This document shows, in pieces, positions 25,455 through 33,091 of a stretch of DNA of 64,000 nucleotides. Within the stretch, counting starts at the first letter, position 1. Every line of letters starts with the position of its first letter. A program made the position numbers and the translations under genes. The notes below the pieces were generated by a model that was given only the letters and a program-made list of their open reading frames with translations, searched no databases and was not told the origin of the DNA. Source of the stretch: Blastomonas sp. CACIA14H2 (GTDB lineage Bacteria; Pseudomonadota; Alphaproteobacteria; Sphingomonadales; Sphingomonadaceae); contig AYSC01000008.1 in assembly GCA_000503195.1 (NCBI GenBank), positions 45,243 through 109,242 on the forward strand, in the 5' to 3' direction.

Positions 25455-27139
25455 CCGTGTCCACGCAGGAAGTCGCCGAGCCTCTTTCCATCGGTGTTCG
25501 GGCGCGCGACTGGGTCGAACGAACCCGCGATGCGATGAGCATCGAGGAGATGGTCGGCCAGCTCTTCATTTTTTCGACCTCGCAAGACAGCCGCGACGAG
25601 CTTGAACCTCTGCTCGCGCTCAAGCCGGGCGGAATCAACCGCTTTCCCGGACGCGATCTCGCCGCGTTCCGCGCCGCGACGGTTCATGCGATCGAGAATT
25701 CGCAGGTGCCGCCGATATTCTGCGGCGATATCGAGGGCGGCACGATCAGCTATCCCTTTGCAACGGCCGTACCCAATATCATGGGAATTGCCGCATGTGA
25801 CGATCTTGCCCTGACCGAGGCAATTGCGCGCCTGGTGGCGCGCGAAAGCCGGGTCCTGGGCTATGACTGGTCGTTCGGCCCGGTCGTGGACGTCAACGCC
25901 GATTTTCGCAGCGCCATTGTGGGAACGCGCTCCTTCGGGTCGGATCCGGACCAGGTGCTCGCGCAAGCCAGCGTGTACGTCCGCGCCCTGCAAGAGGAGG
26001 GCGTGGCAGCCTGTCTCAAGCACTGGCCGGGGGATGGTCTGGATGACCGCGACCAGCATCTTGTGACCAGTGTCATGCCGCTTTCGGTGGATGACTGGCA
26101 TCGGCTGTTCGGTCGCATCTACGGGTCGTTGATAGACGAAGGGGTGATGACAGTAATGTCCGCCCATATCGCCTTTCCTGCCTATATCCGCGCGCACATG
26201 CCCGATGCCGGACGCGAGGCGTTCTGCCCTGCCACGCTGTCGAGCCTCATCAACCAGCGGTTGCTGCGCGACGAACTGGGCTTTCGCGGGCTGATCGTTT
26301 CGGATGCGACCGGGATGGGTGGGCTCACCGGGTGGATGGAACGGTCCGAGGCGGTGCCGGGGGTTATCGAGAACGGGTGCGACATGTTCCTGTTCAGCCG
26401 CATGCCGGAGCGCGATTACGGCTTCATGCTCGCAGGTCTGCGCAAGGGATTGCTGTCGGAAGCACGGCTGTACGAAGCGGTCACGCGCATCCTGACGTTG
26501 AAGGCCAGGCTGGGTCTGCACGATGTCGATCCGGCGGCCAGGATGATGCCGCTCGACGCCATGCGCGCGGCGCTGCAAACGCCGGAGCACCAGGCCGTCG
26601 CCACCACCGCCGCCGGACAGAGCGTGACCCTGGTGAAGGACACGCAGGCGCTGTTGCCCCTCGATCCGCATCTTCATCGCCGGGTCGTCGTCATCGCCGA
26701 TAAGGGATACAGCTTCTGGGACGGCGCCTTGGAGCGCAGCTACGCCCCGTTCGTGCAGGAGCTCGCTCAGCGCGGCTTTGACCTGCGCACATTCGACCCC
26801 GAGCAATGGCCAACGGCGGAAGACACCGATCTCGTTCTCTATCTGGTGGGGCAGGAGGCGACGCCGAGCGCATCGCGCATCTTCCTCGATTTTGCGAAGC
26901 TGCACGGCTCGCATCGCAAGGCGATGACACAGTTCAGCCAGGAAATTCCCACCGCCTTGATCTCCTTCGGGCAGCCTTATTACCTCTACGATGCGCCGCA
27001 CATGATGACGTGCATCAACGCCTATAGCGCGATCGAACCGGTCCAGCGCGAGACGGCAAGGCGGCTGCTGGGCGAGGCACCCCTTGTCGGGGTGAGTCCG
27101 GTCGATCCCTTTTGCGGGCAAGAGCAGTTGACATGGTAG
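25451..27139 (+). CDS. Glycoside hydrolase family 3 enzyme, cytoplasmic
   Basis: The 562-residue protein has a GH3 N-terminal (beta/alpha)8 domain: GGINRFPG, GDIEGGTIS, LGYDWSFGPVVDVN, KHWPGDG at 190-196 (the KHFPGHG site of NagZ-like enzymes), and LIVSDATGMGG with Asp285 as the likely nucleophile. A reduced C-terminal domain follows (TLVKDTQALLPL). No signal peptide is seen, so it should act on imported glycosides, as a beta-glucosidase or beta-N-acetylhexosaminidase. It is followed after 6 nt by the cupin gene. Its start overlaps the possible leader ORF. Confidence 0.88.
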   Translation: MTVSTQEVAEPLSIGVRARDWVERTRDAMSIEEMVGQLFIFSTSQDSRDELEPLLALKPGGINRFPGRDLAAFRAATVHAIENSQVPPIFCGDIEGGTISYPFATAVPNIMGIAACDDLALTEAIARLVARESRVLGYDWSFGPVVDVNADFRSAIVGTRSFGSDPDQVLAQASVYVRALQEEGVAACLKHWPGDGLDDRDQHLVTSVMPLSVDDWHRLFGRIYGSLIDEGVMTVMSAHIAFPAYIRAHMPDAGREAFCPATLSSLINQRLLRDELGFRGLIVSDATGMGGLTGWMERSEAVPGVIENGCDMFLFSRMPERDYGFMLAGLRKGLLSEARLYEAVTRILTLKARLGLHDVDPAARMMPLDAMRAALQTPEHQAVATTAAGQSVTLVKDTQALLPLDPHLHRRVVVIADKGYSFWDGALERSYAPFVQELAQRGFDLRTFDPEQWPTAEDTDLVLYLVGQEATPSASRIFLDFAKLHGSHRKAMTQFSQEIPTALISFGQPYYLYDAPHMMTCINAYSAIEPVQRETARRLLGEAPLVGVSPVDPFCGQEQLTW

Positions 27140-27145
27140 TGCGAC

Positions 27146-28216
27146 ATGGCTCCGATGACGGCAGCTGATCCTTCCGGTTCGAATGAGCAGCGCGCTCAGC
27201 TCGAATCGCTTTATGCGGCCATGGCCCCCAAGGGGCTGCTGCCGCTGTGGGAAAGCCTCCATTCGCTCGTCCCTGCCGAACCGGCATCGCCCTCGCGTCC
27301 CTGGCGCTGGCGGTATGCCGAGGTCCGCGACCTTTTGCTTCGCGCAGGCGACATCATCAGCGCCGAGCAGGCGGAACGGCGCGTTCTGATCATGGAAAAT
27401 CCCGGCTTGCCGGGTCTTTCGGCCATCACGCCAAGCCTTTATGCCGGGCTGCAGCTCATCCTTCCGGGCGAGATTGCCCCTTGCCACCGCCACACCCAGA
27501 ACGCGCTGCGTTTCGTGATGGAGGGCTCCGGTGCCTTTACCGCGCTGGATGGCGAAAAGGCGATCATGCAGCCTTTCGATCTGGTGCTGACGCCTGCGGG
27601 CCAGTGGCATGACCATGGCAACGAGACGTCCGAGCCGATGATCTGGCTCGACGGTCTCGACATCCCCACCGTGCGCCTGTTCGATGCCAGCTTTGCCGAA
27701 CGGCTCGGGGCTGCCGCGCACCCGCAGACGGTTCCCCCCGGAGACTCGCTCGCCCGCTACGGTCGCAACTTGCGTCCGATGAAGGGTACCGCTGCGGACC
27801 GTCGGCCGGCGGCGCGACCGCTGTTCCACTATCGCCATGCCGATTGGCGCCCGTCGCTGGAAGCGATGGCCCGCAGCGCCGACATCGATCCGCATTTCGG
27901 CCATGCGCTCGAATTCCTCAATCCGGCCGACGGGGGTTCGATCCTGTCGACCATTTCGGCGCATGTGCGGCTGCTGCCTGCAGGCTTTGAAAGCCGTCGC
28001 CGGCAGGCGACCGACGGCACCGTCTTCGTGGTGGTCGAGGGGGAAGGGACGCTGCTGCTGGGCGACGACGAAATCAAACTCGAGCCGCGCGACGTGATGG
28101 TCGTGCCGTCCTGGGTCGCGCATCGATTTCAGGCGCGGACGCAGATGATCCTGTTCGGCTATTCGGATAAGGCTGCGCAGACCAAGCTGGACCTCTACCG
28201 GGAGTGCAACCATTGA
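27146..28216 (+). CDS. Gentisate 1,2-dioxygenase-like bicupin
   Basis: The 356-residue protein has two cupin domains. The first bears the iron-site pattern H114-R-H116 (PCHRHTQNALRFVMEG) with GQWHDHGNE (H155, H157) in the second motif; the second domain (VVVEGEGTLLLGDDEIKLEPRDVMVVPSWVAH) has the cupin shape without the full HxH. Length and layout match gentisate dioxygenases, which open gentisate to maleylpyruvate; salicylate or 1-hydroxy-2-naphthoate ring cleavage by relatives is possible. The next gene encodes the expected final hydrolase. No maleylpyruvate isomerase is seen in this window. The operon context with a glycosidase suggests that the aromatic ring comes from an aglycone. Confidence 0.85.
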   Translation: MAPMTAADPSGSNEQRAQLESLYAAMAPKGLLPLWESLHSLVPAEPASPSRPWRWRYAEVRDLLLRAGDIISAEQAERRVLIMENPGLPGLSAITPSLYAGLQLILPGEIAPCHRHTQNALRFVMEGSGAFTALDGEKAIMQPFDLVLTPAGQWHDHGNETSEPMIWLDGLDIPTVRLFDASFAERLGAAAHPQTVPPGDSLARYGRNLRPMKGTAADRRPAARPLFHYRHADWRPSLEAMARSADIDPHFGHALEFLNPADGGSILSTISAHVRLLPAGFESRRRQATDGTVFVVVEGEGTLLLGDDEIKLEPRDVMVVPSWVAHRFQARTQMILFGYSDKAAQTKLDLYRECNH

Positions 28217-28908
28217 CCCTACTATTCGAACCCCCAGCGGTCGTGACCGCGCGCACTAGCGACGGACATGACTTTCCCGTCCGCCGCCTGTTCTGCATCG
28301 GCCGCAACTATGCGGACCATGCCAAGGAAATGGGGGTCGAGGTCGATCGCGACGCGCCTTTCTTCTTCACCAAATGGGCCGAGACCGTGGTCACCAGCGG
28401 GCCGATCGCCTATCCGCCGATGACCGAAAACTATCATTATGAGGCTGAACTGGTCGTCGCCATCGGCAAGGGCGGCAGGAACATTCCGGTCGAACGCGCT
28501 GTGGAGCATATCTATGGCTATGCCACCGGTCTCGACATGACCCGGCGGGATCTGCAGTTGGAGGCGCGCGCAAAGGGACGACCATGGGATGCGGGCAAGA
28601 ATGTCGAGCAATCCTCACCCTTGGGCCTTCTGCACCCGATTTCCGAGACCGGCGCACTGACGGCCGGAGCGATCCGCCTGACCGTCAACGGAACGGTCAG
28701 GCAAGAGGCTGACCTGGCCGATCTGATCCATCCTGTCGATCAGCTCATCGCTTACCTGTCACGGAGCTATCGCCTCGAGCCAGGCGATCTGATCTATACC
28801 GGAACCCCTGCCGGGGTCGGCGCGGTGGTGCCGGGCGATGAGATCGTGGTGTCGATCGACGGGCTTTCCGATACGGTCGTCACCATCGTTCCGCCTGCAG
28901 AGGCCTAG
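28213..28908 (+). CDS. Fumarylacetoacetate hydrolase-family protein (fumarylpyruvate hydrolase-like)
   Basis: The 231-residue protein has the FAH fold: FCIGRNYADHAKEMG, FFTKWAETVV, the metal-binding YHYEAELVVAIGKGG, GYATGLDMTRRDLQ, and the C-terminal YTGTPAGVGAVVPGDEI. It should cleave fumarylpyruvate, or a related acylpyruvate, to fumarate and pyruvate. The TTG start overlaps the cupin stop (TTGA) and has GGGAG eight bases upstream. An in-frame GTG at 28204 has its Shine-Dalgarno too close. It ends the operon 27 bp before the convergent LacI gene. Confidence 0.9.
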   Translation: MTLLFEPPAVVTARTSDGHDFPVRRLFCIGRNYADHAKEMGVEVDRDAPFFFTKWAETVVTSGPIAYPPMTENYHYEAELVVAIGKGGRNIPVERAVEHIYGYATGLDMTRRDLQLEARAKGRPWDAGKNVEQSSPLGLLHPISETGALTAGAIRLTVNGTVRQEADLADLIHPVDQLIAYLSRSYRLEPGDLIYTGTPAGVGAVVPGDEIVVSIDGLSDTVVTIVPPAEA

Positions 28909-28935
28909 AGCGGACCGACCCGCGCGACGGGCCTG

Positions 28936-29985
28936 TCAGTTCGGAACCGATCCGACCGACTGGCGCTCGACGATCGAGAAATCGACGTAGAGGGCCTTGG
29001 GGGATGGGTCTTCGGCCGTGCCGCGCAAGGTCGAGACCAGACGCTCGACCCCCTTTTCCGCCATCAGCGCCAAAGGCTGCCGGACTGTCGTGAGCGGCGG
29101 CCAGATCTTGACCGCAATGGGGGTGTCGTCGAACCCGGTGATCGACATGTCCTCGGGAACCGAAAGCTTGTTGCGCAGCGCGACATTGACGAAGGCAGCT
29201 GCCATGTCGTCATTGCCTGCGATGACCGCGGTGAAATCACGTCGCTCCTTGATCACGCGCTCGGCCAGGGCGAGCCCCGCGTCGAAGGTGGGGGATGCTT
29301 CCCAGACCAGCCCCATGTCGGCGACAACGCCCGCGTCCCCCAGCGCGCGCAGATAGCCTCGCAATCGGGATGCTGCCACCAGCCCGGTGGGCAGGGTGAT
29401 GATGGCGATCCGCCGGTGCCCTTTTTCCAGCAGAATCCGGGTCAGCTGGTAGGAGGCTTCTTCATCGTCGATGCGCACGCAGTCCATGTTGCGCAGGTCG
29501 CCCCCCGGAGCCAGCCCGACCATCGGAACGTCGTGGCGCTCCGGCAAACCTGCCGCGCTCGCCACCTCGCAGATCGGGGGTGGCAGCAGAAGGCCGTCGA
29601 TACCGTTGCGCAGCAGCTTCTCGACGCTGCCTATGGGGTCGACCGTGTCATAGATTTCAAGGACAAGCTGGACGCCCAGGCGCGCCGTCGCGCGCAGGCT
29701 GCCCACGAGCATGGCACTCAGCAGCGCACTGTCGGTGTCGCGGTGCATCAACCCTATGCGCAGCGTCGCCGCCGCCGCCAGGCTGCGTGCGGCGGTGTTG
29801 GGCGTATAGTTCAGCGCCTTGACCGCTCGCAACACGGCCTCGCGCGCTGCCGGATTGACGAAGCTCTTGTTGTTGAGCACGTTCGATACGGTCATCGCCG
29901 ACACGCCTGCATGCTCTGCGACGGCCGTGATCGTGGGCCCCCCCGCGCCGCGACGCCTCTTTCGTCCGTTGTCCTGCGTGGTCAT
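28936..29985 (-). CDS. LacI-family transcriptional regulator
   Basis: The 349-residue protein has the LacI helix-turn-helix and hinge at its N-terminus (ITAVAEHAGVSAMTVSNVLNNK, about residues 19-40, then NPAAREAVLRAVKALNYTPNTAARSL) and a periplasmic-binding-protein-like effector domain ending with ITGFDDTPIAVKIWPPLTTVRQP. The ATG with GAAGGA upstream is chosen over one 16 codons earlier. It is the last gene of the two-sulfatase operon and is probably the repressor acting at sites A, B and C, which have the central-CG form typical of this family. The effector is likely a sugar from the degraded glycan. Confidence 0.92.
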   Translation of the reverse strand: MTTQDNGRKRRRGAGGPTITAVAEHAGVSAMTVSNVLNNKSFVNPAAREAVLRAVKALNYTPNTAARSLAAAATLRIGLMHRDTDSALLSAMLVGSLRATARLGVQLVLEIYDTVDPIGSVEKLLRNGIDGLLLPPPICEVASAAGLPERHDVPMVGLAPGGDLRNMDCVRIDDEEASYQLTRILLEKGHRRIAIITLPTGLVAASRLRGYLRALGDAGVVADMGLVWEASPTFDAGLALAERVIKERRDFTAVIAGNDDMAAAFVNVALRNKLSVPEDMSITGFDDTPIAVKIWPPLTTVRQPLALMAEKGVERLVSTLRGTAEDPSPKALYVDFSIVERQSVGSVPN

Positions 29986-30043
29986 GTCGTCCTTCGCCTG
30001 GCTATCGTGTCCATCCTCTGTCTTTCCAAGCAATGACTCACAA

Positions 30044-31438
30044 TCAGTCCGAGCGCCAGATGGGCGGGAGGTTGCGACGCCGGGGCGCGTCTCTCTGCCG
30101 GTCGAGGGGACTGGTGCCCGTTCGCAGCGAAGCGAATTCCGCTGCGGCGCGATTCAGCCGCCCCTGCATCACCCTGACGATGTCCGGGTGAAGCGATGCC
30201 ACGCTATAGTCCTCGTTGCGCTGGCGCATGTCGTAAAGCTGCGGATACCCACGCCCTTCCAGGAGCATGAAATGATCCATGTACAGGTCGGCGCTCACAT
30301 ATTTCCAGTCCTGCGTGCGGATGCCGACAACATCCTCGCCCTGGAACAGCAGCAGCTCGCCATGCGGGGTCGCGCCTGCGCGCAGCAGCACAGGGCTGAT
30401 ATCCTTGCCGTCGATGACTCTATCCGGCGGCAGCGGCAGGCCAGCCTGCGCGCTGAAGGTCGGCAGCAAATCGATCCCCATGGCGATCGAATTCGACCTT
30501 CGGTTCGCCGGAACATGGCCCGGCCAGCGCGCGATGAACGGCACGCGATAGCCGCCATCATAGCCTGCGCCCCCCTTGCGCTGTCGCATTCCCCCGGTCG
30601 ATCCCTCGAACCACGGGCCGTTGTCGGACGTGAATATCACCAGCGTGTCGCGATCGATGCCCAACGCCTTGAGCTTGGCTAGCAGGCGGCCAATGATCGC
30701 GTCGATTTCGATCACCGTGTCGCCATAGGCACCTGCCAGCCGCGAGGCATTTTCGAACCCGGGCGCGGGGAAATTGGGCAGATGGGGAGAGCTCAGCGCC
30801 AGCTTGAGGAAGAATGGCCGTGCGCCCTGCTGCTCGATGAAGCGTTCGGCCCTCGCGTAGAAGTTCTGCTGCAGCTGCGGAAAATCCGGTTCCCATTCGC
30901 CGATCTGGCCCGATCGATCGAACTCGTAGACCTTGAGCGGCGAGATGTCGTGGCTGTAGGGCAAACCATAAAAGAAATCGAAGCCGTAATGCGTGGGGTC
31001 CCAGCGCTCGCCCGCATGGCCCAGATGCCATTTGCCGATGAGCGCCGACGCATAGACGGGCTTGAGCGCCTGCGCGATCGTGACTTCCGTCAGCGGCATC
31101 GTCTTCTGATCGGCTGCCAGCAGCACCTTCGACAGGCCGGTGCGAATAGGATAGCGACCGGTCAGCAGACCGGCGCGCGAGGGTGTGCAGACATTGGCGG
31201 GCGCATAATAGTCGGTGAGCGTCATGCCCTCGCGCGCCATACGATCGAGGTGCGGCGTGGGAATGGCCGTCCCACCCATCGGACCGATGTCGCCATAGCC
31301 CAGATCGTCGCAACAGATGACAATATAGTTCGGCGCACGGTGGGCTCGGGCAGTGGCGGCCTTTGCCATCCCGGCCGGGATCAGTGCCGCACCGCTAGCC
31401 AGAAGCTGCCGCCTGTCGATGGTCCTTCCCCCCGCCAT
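30044..31438 (-). CDS. Sulfatase (arylsulfatase A-like, Tat-exported)
   Basis: A 464-residue type I sulfatase with the motif C84-TPSR (PANVCTPSRAGLLTG), the metal-binding ICCDDLGYGDIG, GKWHLGH, LPYSHDISPLK and IFTSDNGPWFEGSTGGMRQRKG. The N-terminal IDRRQLLASG suggests Tat export. Overall it follows the arylsulfatase A pattern, in which sugar and aryl sulfates are both substrates. It lies 6 nt downstream of the other sulfatase of this operon and is followed by the LacI gene. Confidence 0.92.
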   Translation of the reverse strand: MAGGRTIDRRQLLASGAALIPAGMAKAATARAHRAPNYIVICCDDLGYGDIGPMGGTAIPTPHLDRMAREGMTLTDYYAPANVCTPSRAGLLTGRYPIRTGLSKVLLAADQKTMPLTEVTIAQALKPVYASALIGKWHLGHAGERWDPTHYGFDFFYGLPYSHDISPLKVYEFDRSGQIGEWEPDFPQLQQNFYARAERFIEQQGARPFFLKLALSSPHLPNFPAPGFENASRLAGAYGDTVIEIDAIIGRLLAKLKALGIDRDTLVIFTSDNGPWFEGSTGGMRQRKGGAGYDGGYRVPFIARWPGHVPANRRSNSIAMGIDLLPTFSAQAGLPLPPDRVIDGKDISPVLLRAGATPHGELLLFQGEDVVGIRTQDWKYVSADLYMDHFMLLEGRGYPQLYDMRQRNEDYSVASLHPDIVRVMQGRLNRAAAEFASLRTGTSPLDRQRDAPRRRNLPPIWRSD

Positions 31439-31444
31439 TGCGCG

Positions 31445-32935
31445 TCAATCCCCGCCGCGAATGCGGTATCGGGGCGGATCCTGCGTCAGCACCGGTGTGC
31501 CGCCCGCCAGCACAATGCGGAAGTTCTCCAGTTGCGGATCAGAGGTGCGTTCCATCTCGGCCAGCATCAGCCGCTTCATTTCGTCAGCCTTGGCCCGATG
31601 CGCCGGGTCTTCCAGCAGGTTCACCCTCTGACCAGGGTCGGCCTGAAGGTCGTAGAGCGCCATCGGGAACCCCTCGACATATTGGCTCACGCGCGCTGCA
31701 ATGCGGGCGTCGGCTTCAGCGGCCTCGGCCATGGCGGGAAATGTCAAGCCCCACATGCTTTCCGTCTTCAGCCTTGTCTTGCCATCGGCCCAGGCGGTGA
31801 AGTGGAAGGCATAGCGTCTGTCCTGCAGCGTCCGCGACGGGTAGAGCCACCCGCTCGACACATAGTCGACATAGGACATGATGAACCTTGGCTCAGGCCT
31901 TTGCTGACCCTCCATCAGCGGGATCCACGATTGCCCGTCGAGCGCTTCGGGCTGCGCGACCTTCAGCAGATCGAGCAGGGTGGGCAGGATGTCGAGATTG
32001 GTGGCGAGCGCATCGAACCGCTGCGGCTTGCGCATGCCCGGATAGCGCAAAAGGACAGGGGTGCGGATGCCGTGATCATATACGCTGGCCTTGGCAAAGG
32101 GCATCGGCATTCCGTGATCGGACACGAACAGGATGATCGTCTCGTCCCAGGCGCCGCTATCCTTGAGGGCCTTGAGAATGTTGCCGACGGCGATGTCGAG
32201 ACGCTGCACCGAATTCCAGTATTGCGCCATCTCCGTACGGATGCCCGGCAGATCCTCCAGATTGGCCGGTATGGGAACCTGGCCCGGCTTGAGCGGGCGG
32301 GGAATTCGATAGGGGCCGGTCTGACCGTGATCGATCTCCTCGGCATCCTCGCTGCCATAGAAGGGGCGATGGGGATCGTTGATGTTGCAGTTGACGAAGA
32401 AGGGCTTGTATTGCGCCTGCGCCTCGGTGATCGCCAGTCTCAGCATGTCGGCATGCACCATGGGGTGCCGGTCCTTGCCTTCCTGCTTCAAGTCCCATGG
32501 AAAGGATGTTGCAGGCTGCATGTGCCCGATCTTGTGGCTGGCGGCGCAATAATAGCCCTCTGCGGACAAGGCAGTGCACAGCGTCGGAGTGCCCTCGTGC
32601 ATGGGGAAGAATCCGTTGCCGCCGTTGCGATGGGGCAGCTTGCCGCTCATGAACGCCTGGCGCGACGGCATGCAGATGGGCGCCACGGTGCGAACCTGTT
32701 CGAACACATGGGTCTGTGAAGCCAGCGCGTCGAGATGAGGCGTCAGGTTGCGGCGTCCGTTCATGAACCCCAGAGCCGACCAGTCGACATCGTCTGCGGT
32801 GATCAGCAACAGGTTGTGGCGTTTGCGCAGATCACGCTTCACATAATCCCTGGCGGTCACGGCGCGGGGAAGCGCGGCCATGATGGCCAGCGCTGCGGTG
32901 GCTTGCAGAAACTGGCGTTTGCGCACGTTGACCAT
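31445..32935 (-). CDS. Sulfatase, iduronate-2-sulfatase-like branch
   Basis: The 496-residue sulfatase has C88-MPSR (APICMPSRQAFMSGKLPHRNG), LLLITADDVDWSALGF as metal site and LFVSDHGMPMPFAKASVYDHGIRTP. The pattern is closest to sulfamidase/iduronate-type enzymes, a tentative reading. A short N-terminal hydrophobic stretch (FLQATAALAIMAALPRAVTA) serves as signal. AGAGGA stands just before the chosen ATG. It opens a three-gene operon (sulfatase, sulfatase, LacI) divergent from the secreted GH3 gene, with an operator site in the shared promoter. Confidence 0.9.
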   Translation of the reverse strand: MVNVRKRQFLQATAALAIMAALPRAVTARDYVKRDLRKRHNLLLITADDVDWSALGFMNGRRNLTPHLDALASQTHVFEQVRTVAPICMPSRQAFMSGKLPHRNGGNGFFPMHEGTPTLCTALSAEGYYCAASHKIGHMQPATSFPWDLKQEGKDRHPMVHADMLRLAITEAQAQYKPFFVNCNINDPHRPFYGSEDAEEIDHGQTGPYRIPRPLKPGQVPIPANLEDLPGIRTEMAQYWNSVQRLDIAVGNILKALKDSGAWDETIILFVSDHGMPMPFAKASVYDHGIRTPVLLRYPGMRKPQRFDALATNLDILPTLLDLLKVAQPEALDGQSWIPLMEGQQRPEPRFIMSYVDYVSSGWLYPSRTLQDRRYAFHFTAWADGKTRLKTESMWGLTFPAMAEAAEADARIAARVSQYVEGFPMALYDLQADPGQRVNLLEDPAHRAKADEMKRLMLAEMERTSDPQLENFRIVLAGGTPVLTQDPPRYRIRGGD

Positions 32936-33044
32936 GGGTTCCTCTCGCGTGATGCAGGGGCCTTCGACGCCCGTTGCTATATCGGTAAACATCGAGCTGT
33001 GACCGCATATTGTCAATCATTCTGGCTATCGACACCGAAATAAA

Positions 33045-33056
33045 TATAGCGCTACA
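33045..33056. promoter_or_regulatory. LacI-type operator (site C) between divergent sulfatase and GH3 genes
   Basis: TATAGCGCTACA is the most symmetric of the three sites, with six of seven base pairs matching around the central CG in the flanking 14-mer. It lies 36 bp before the GH3 start. On the minus strand it lies upstream of a TTGACA (33016-33011) that may drive the sulfatase/LacI operon, so the regulator could control itself. Confidence 0.55.
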
Positions 33057-33091
33057 TTGGGCACATGAGGACTCGATCGGGAGAGAAGGCC

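Noticed and set aside
25430..28213. 927-codon antisense frame over the GH3 and cupin genes
   Set aside because: Opposite to two well-supported genes, no recognisable domain and no promoter.
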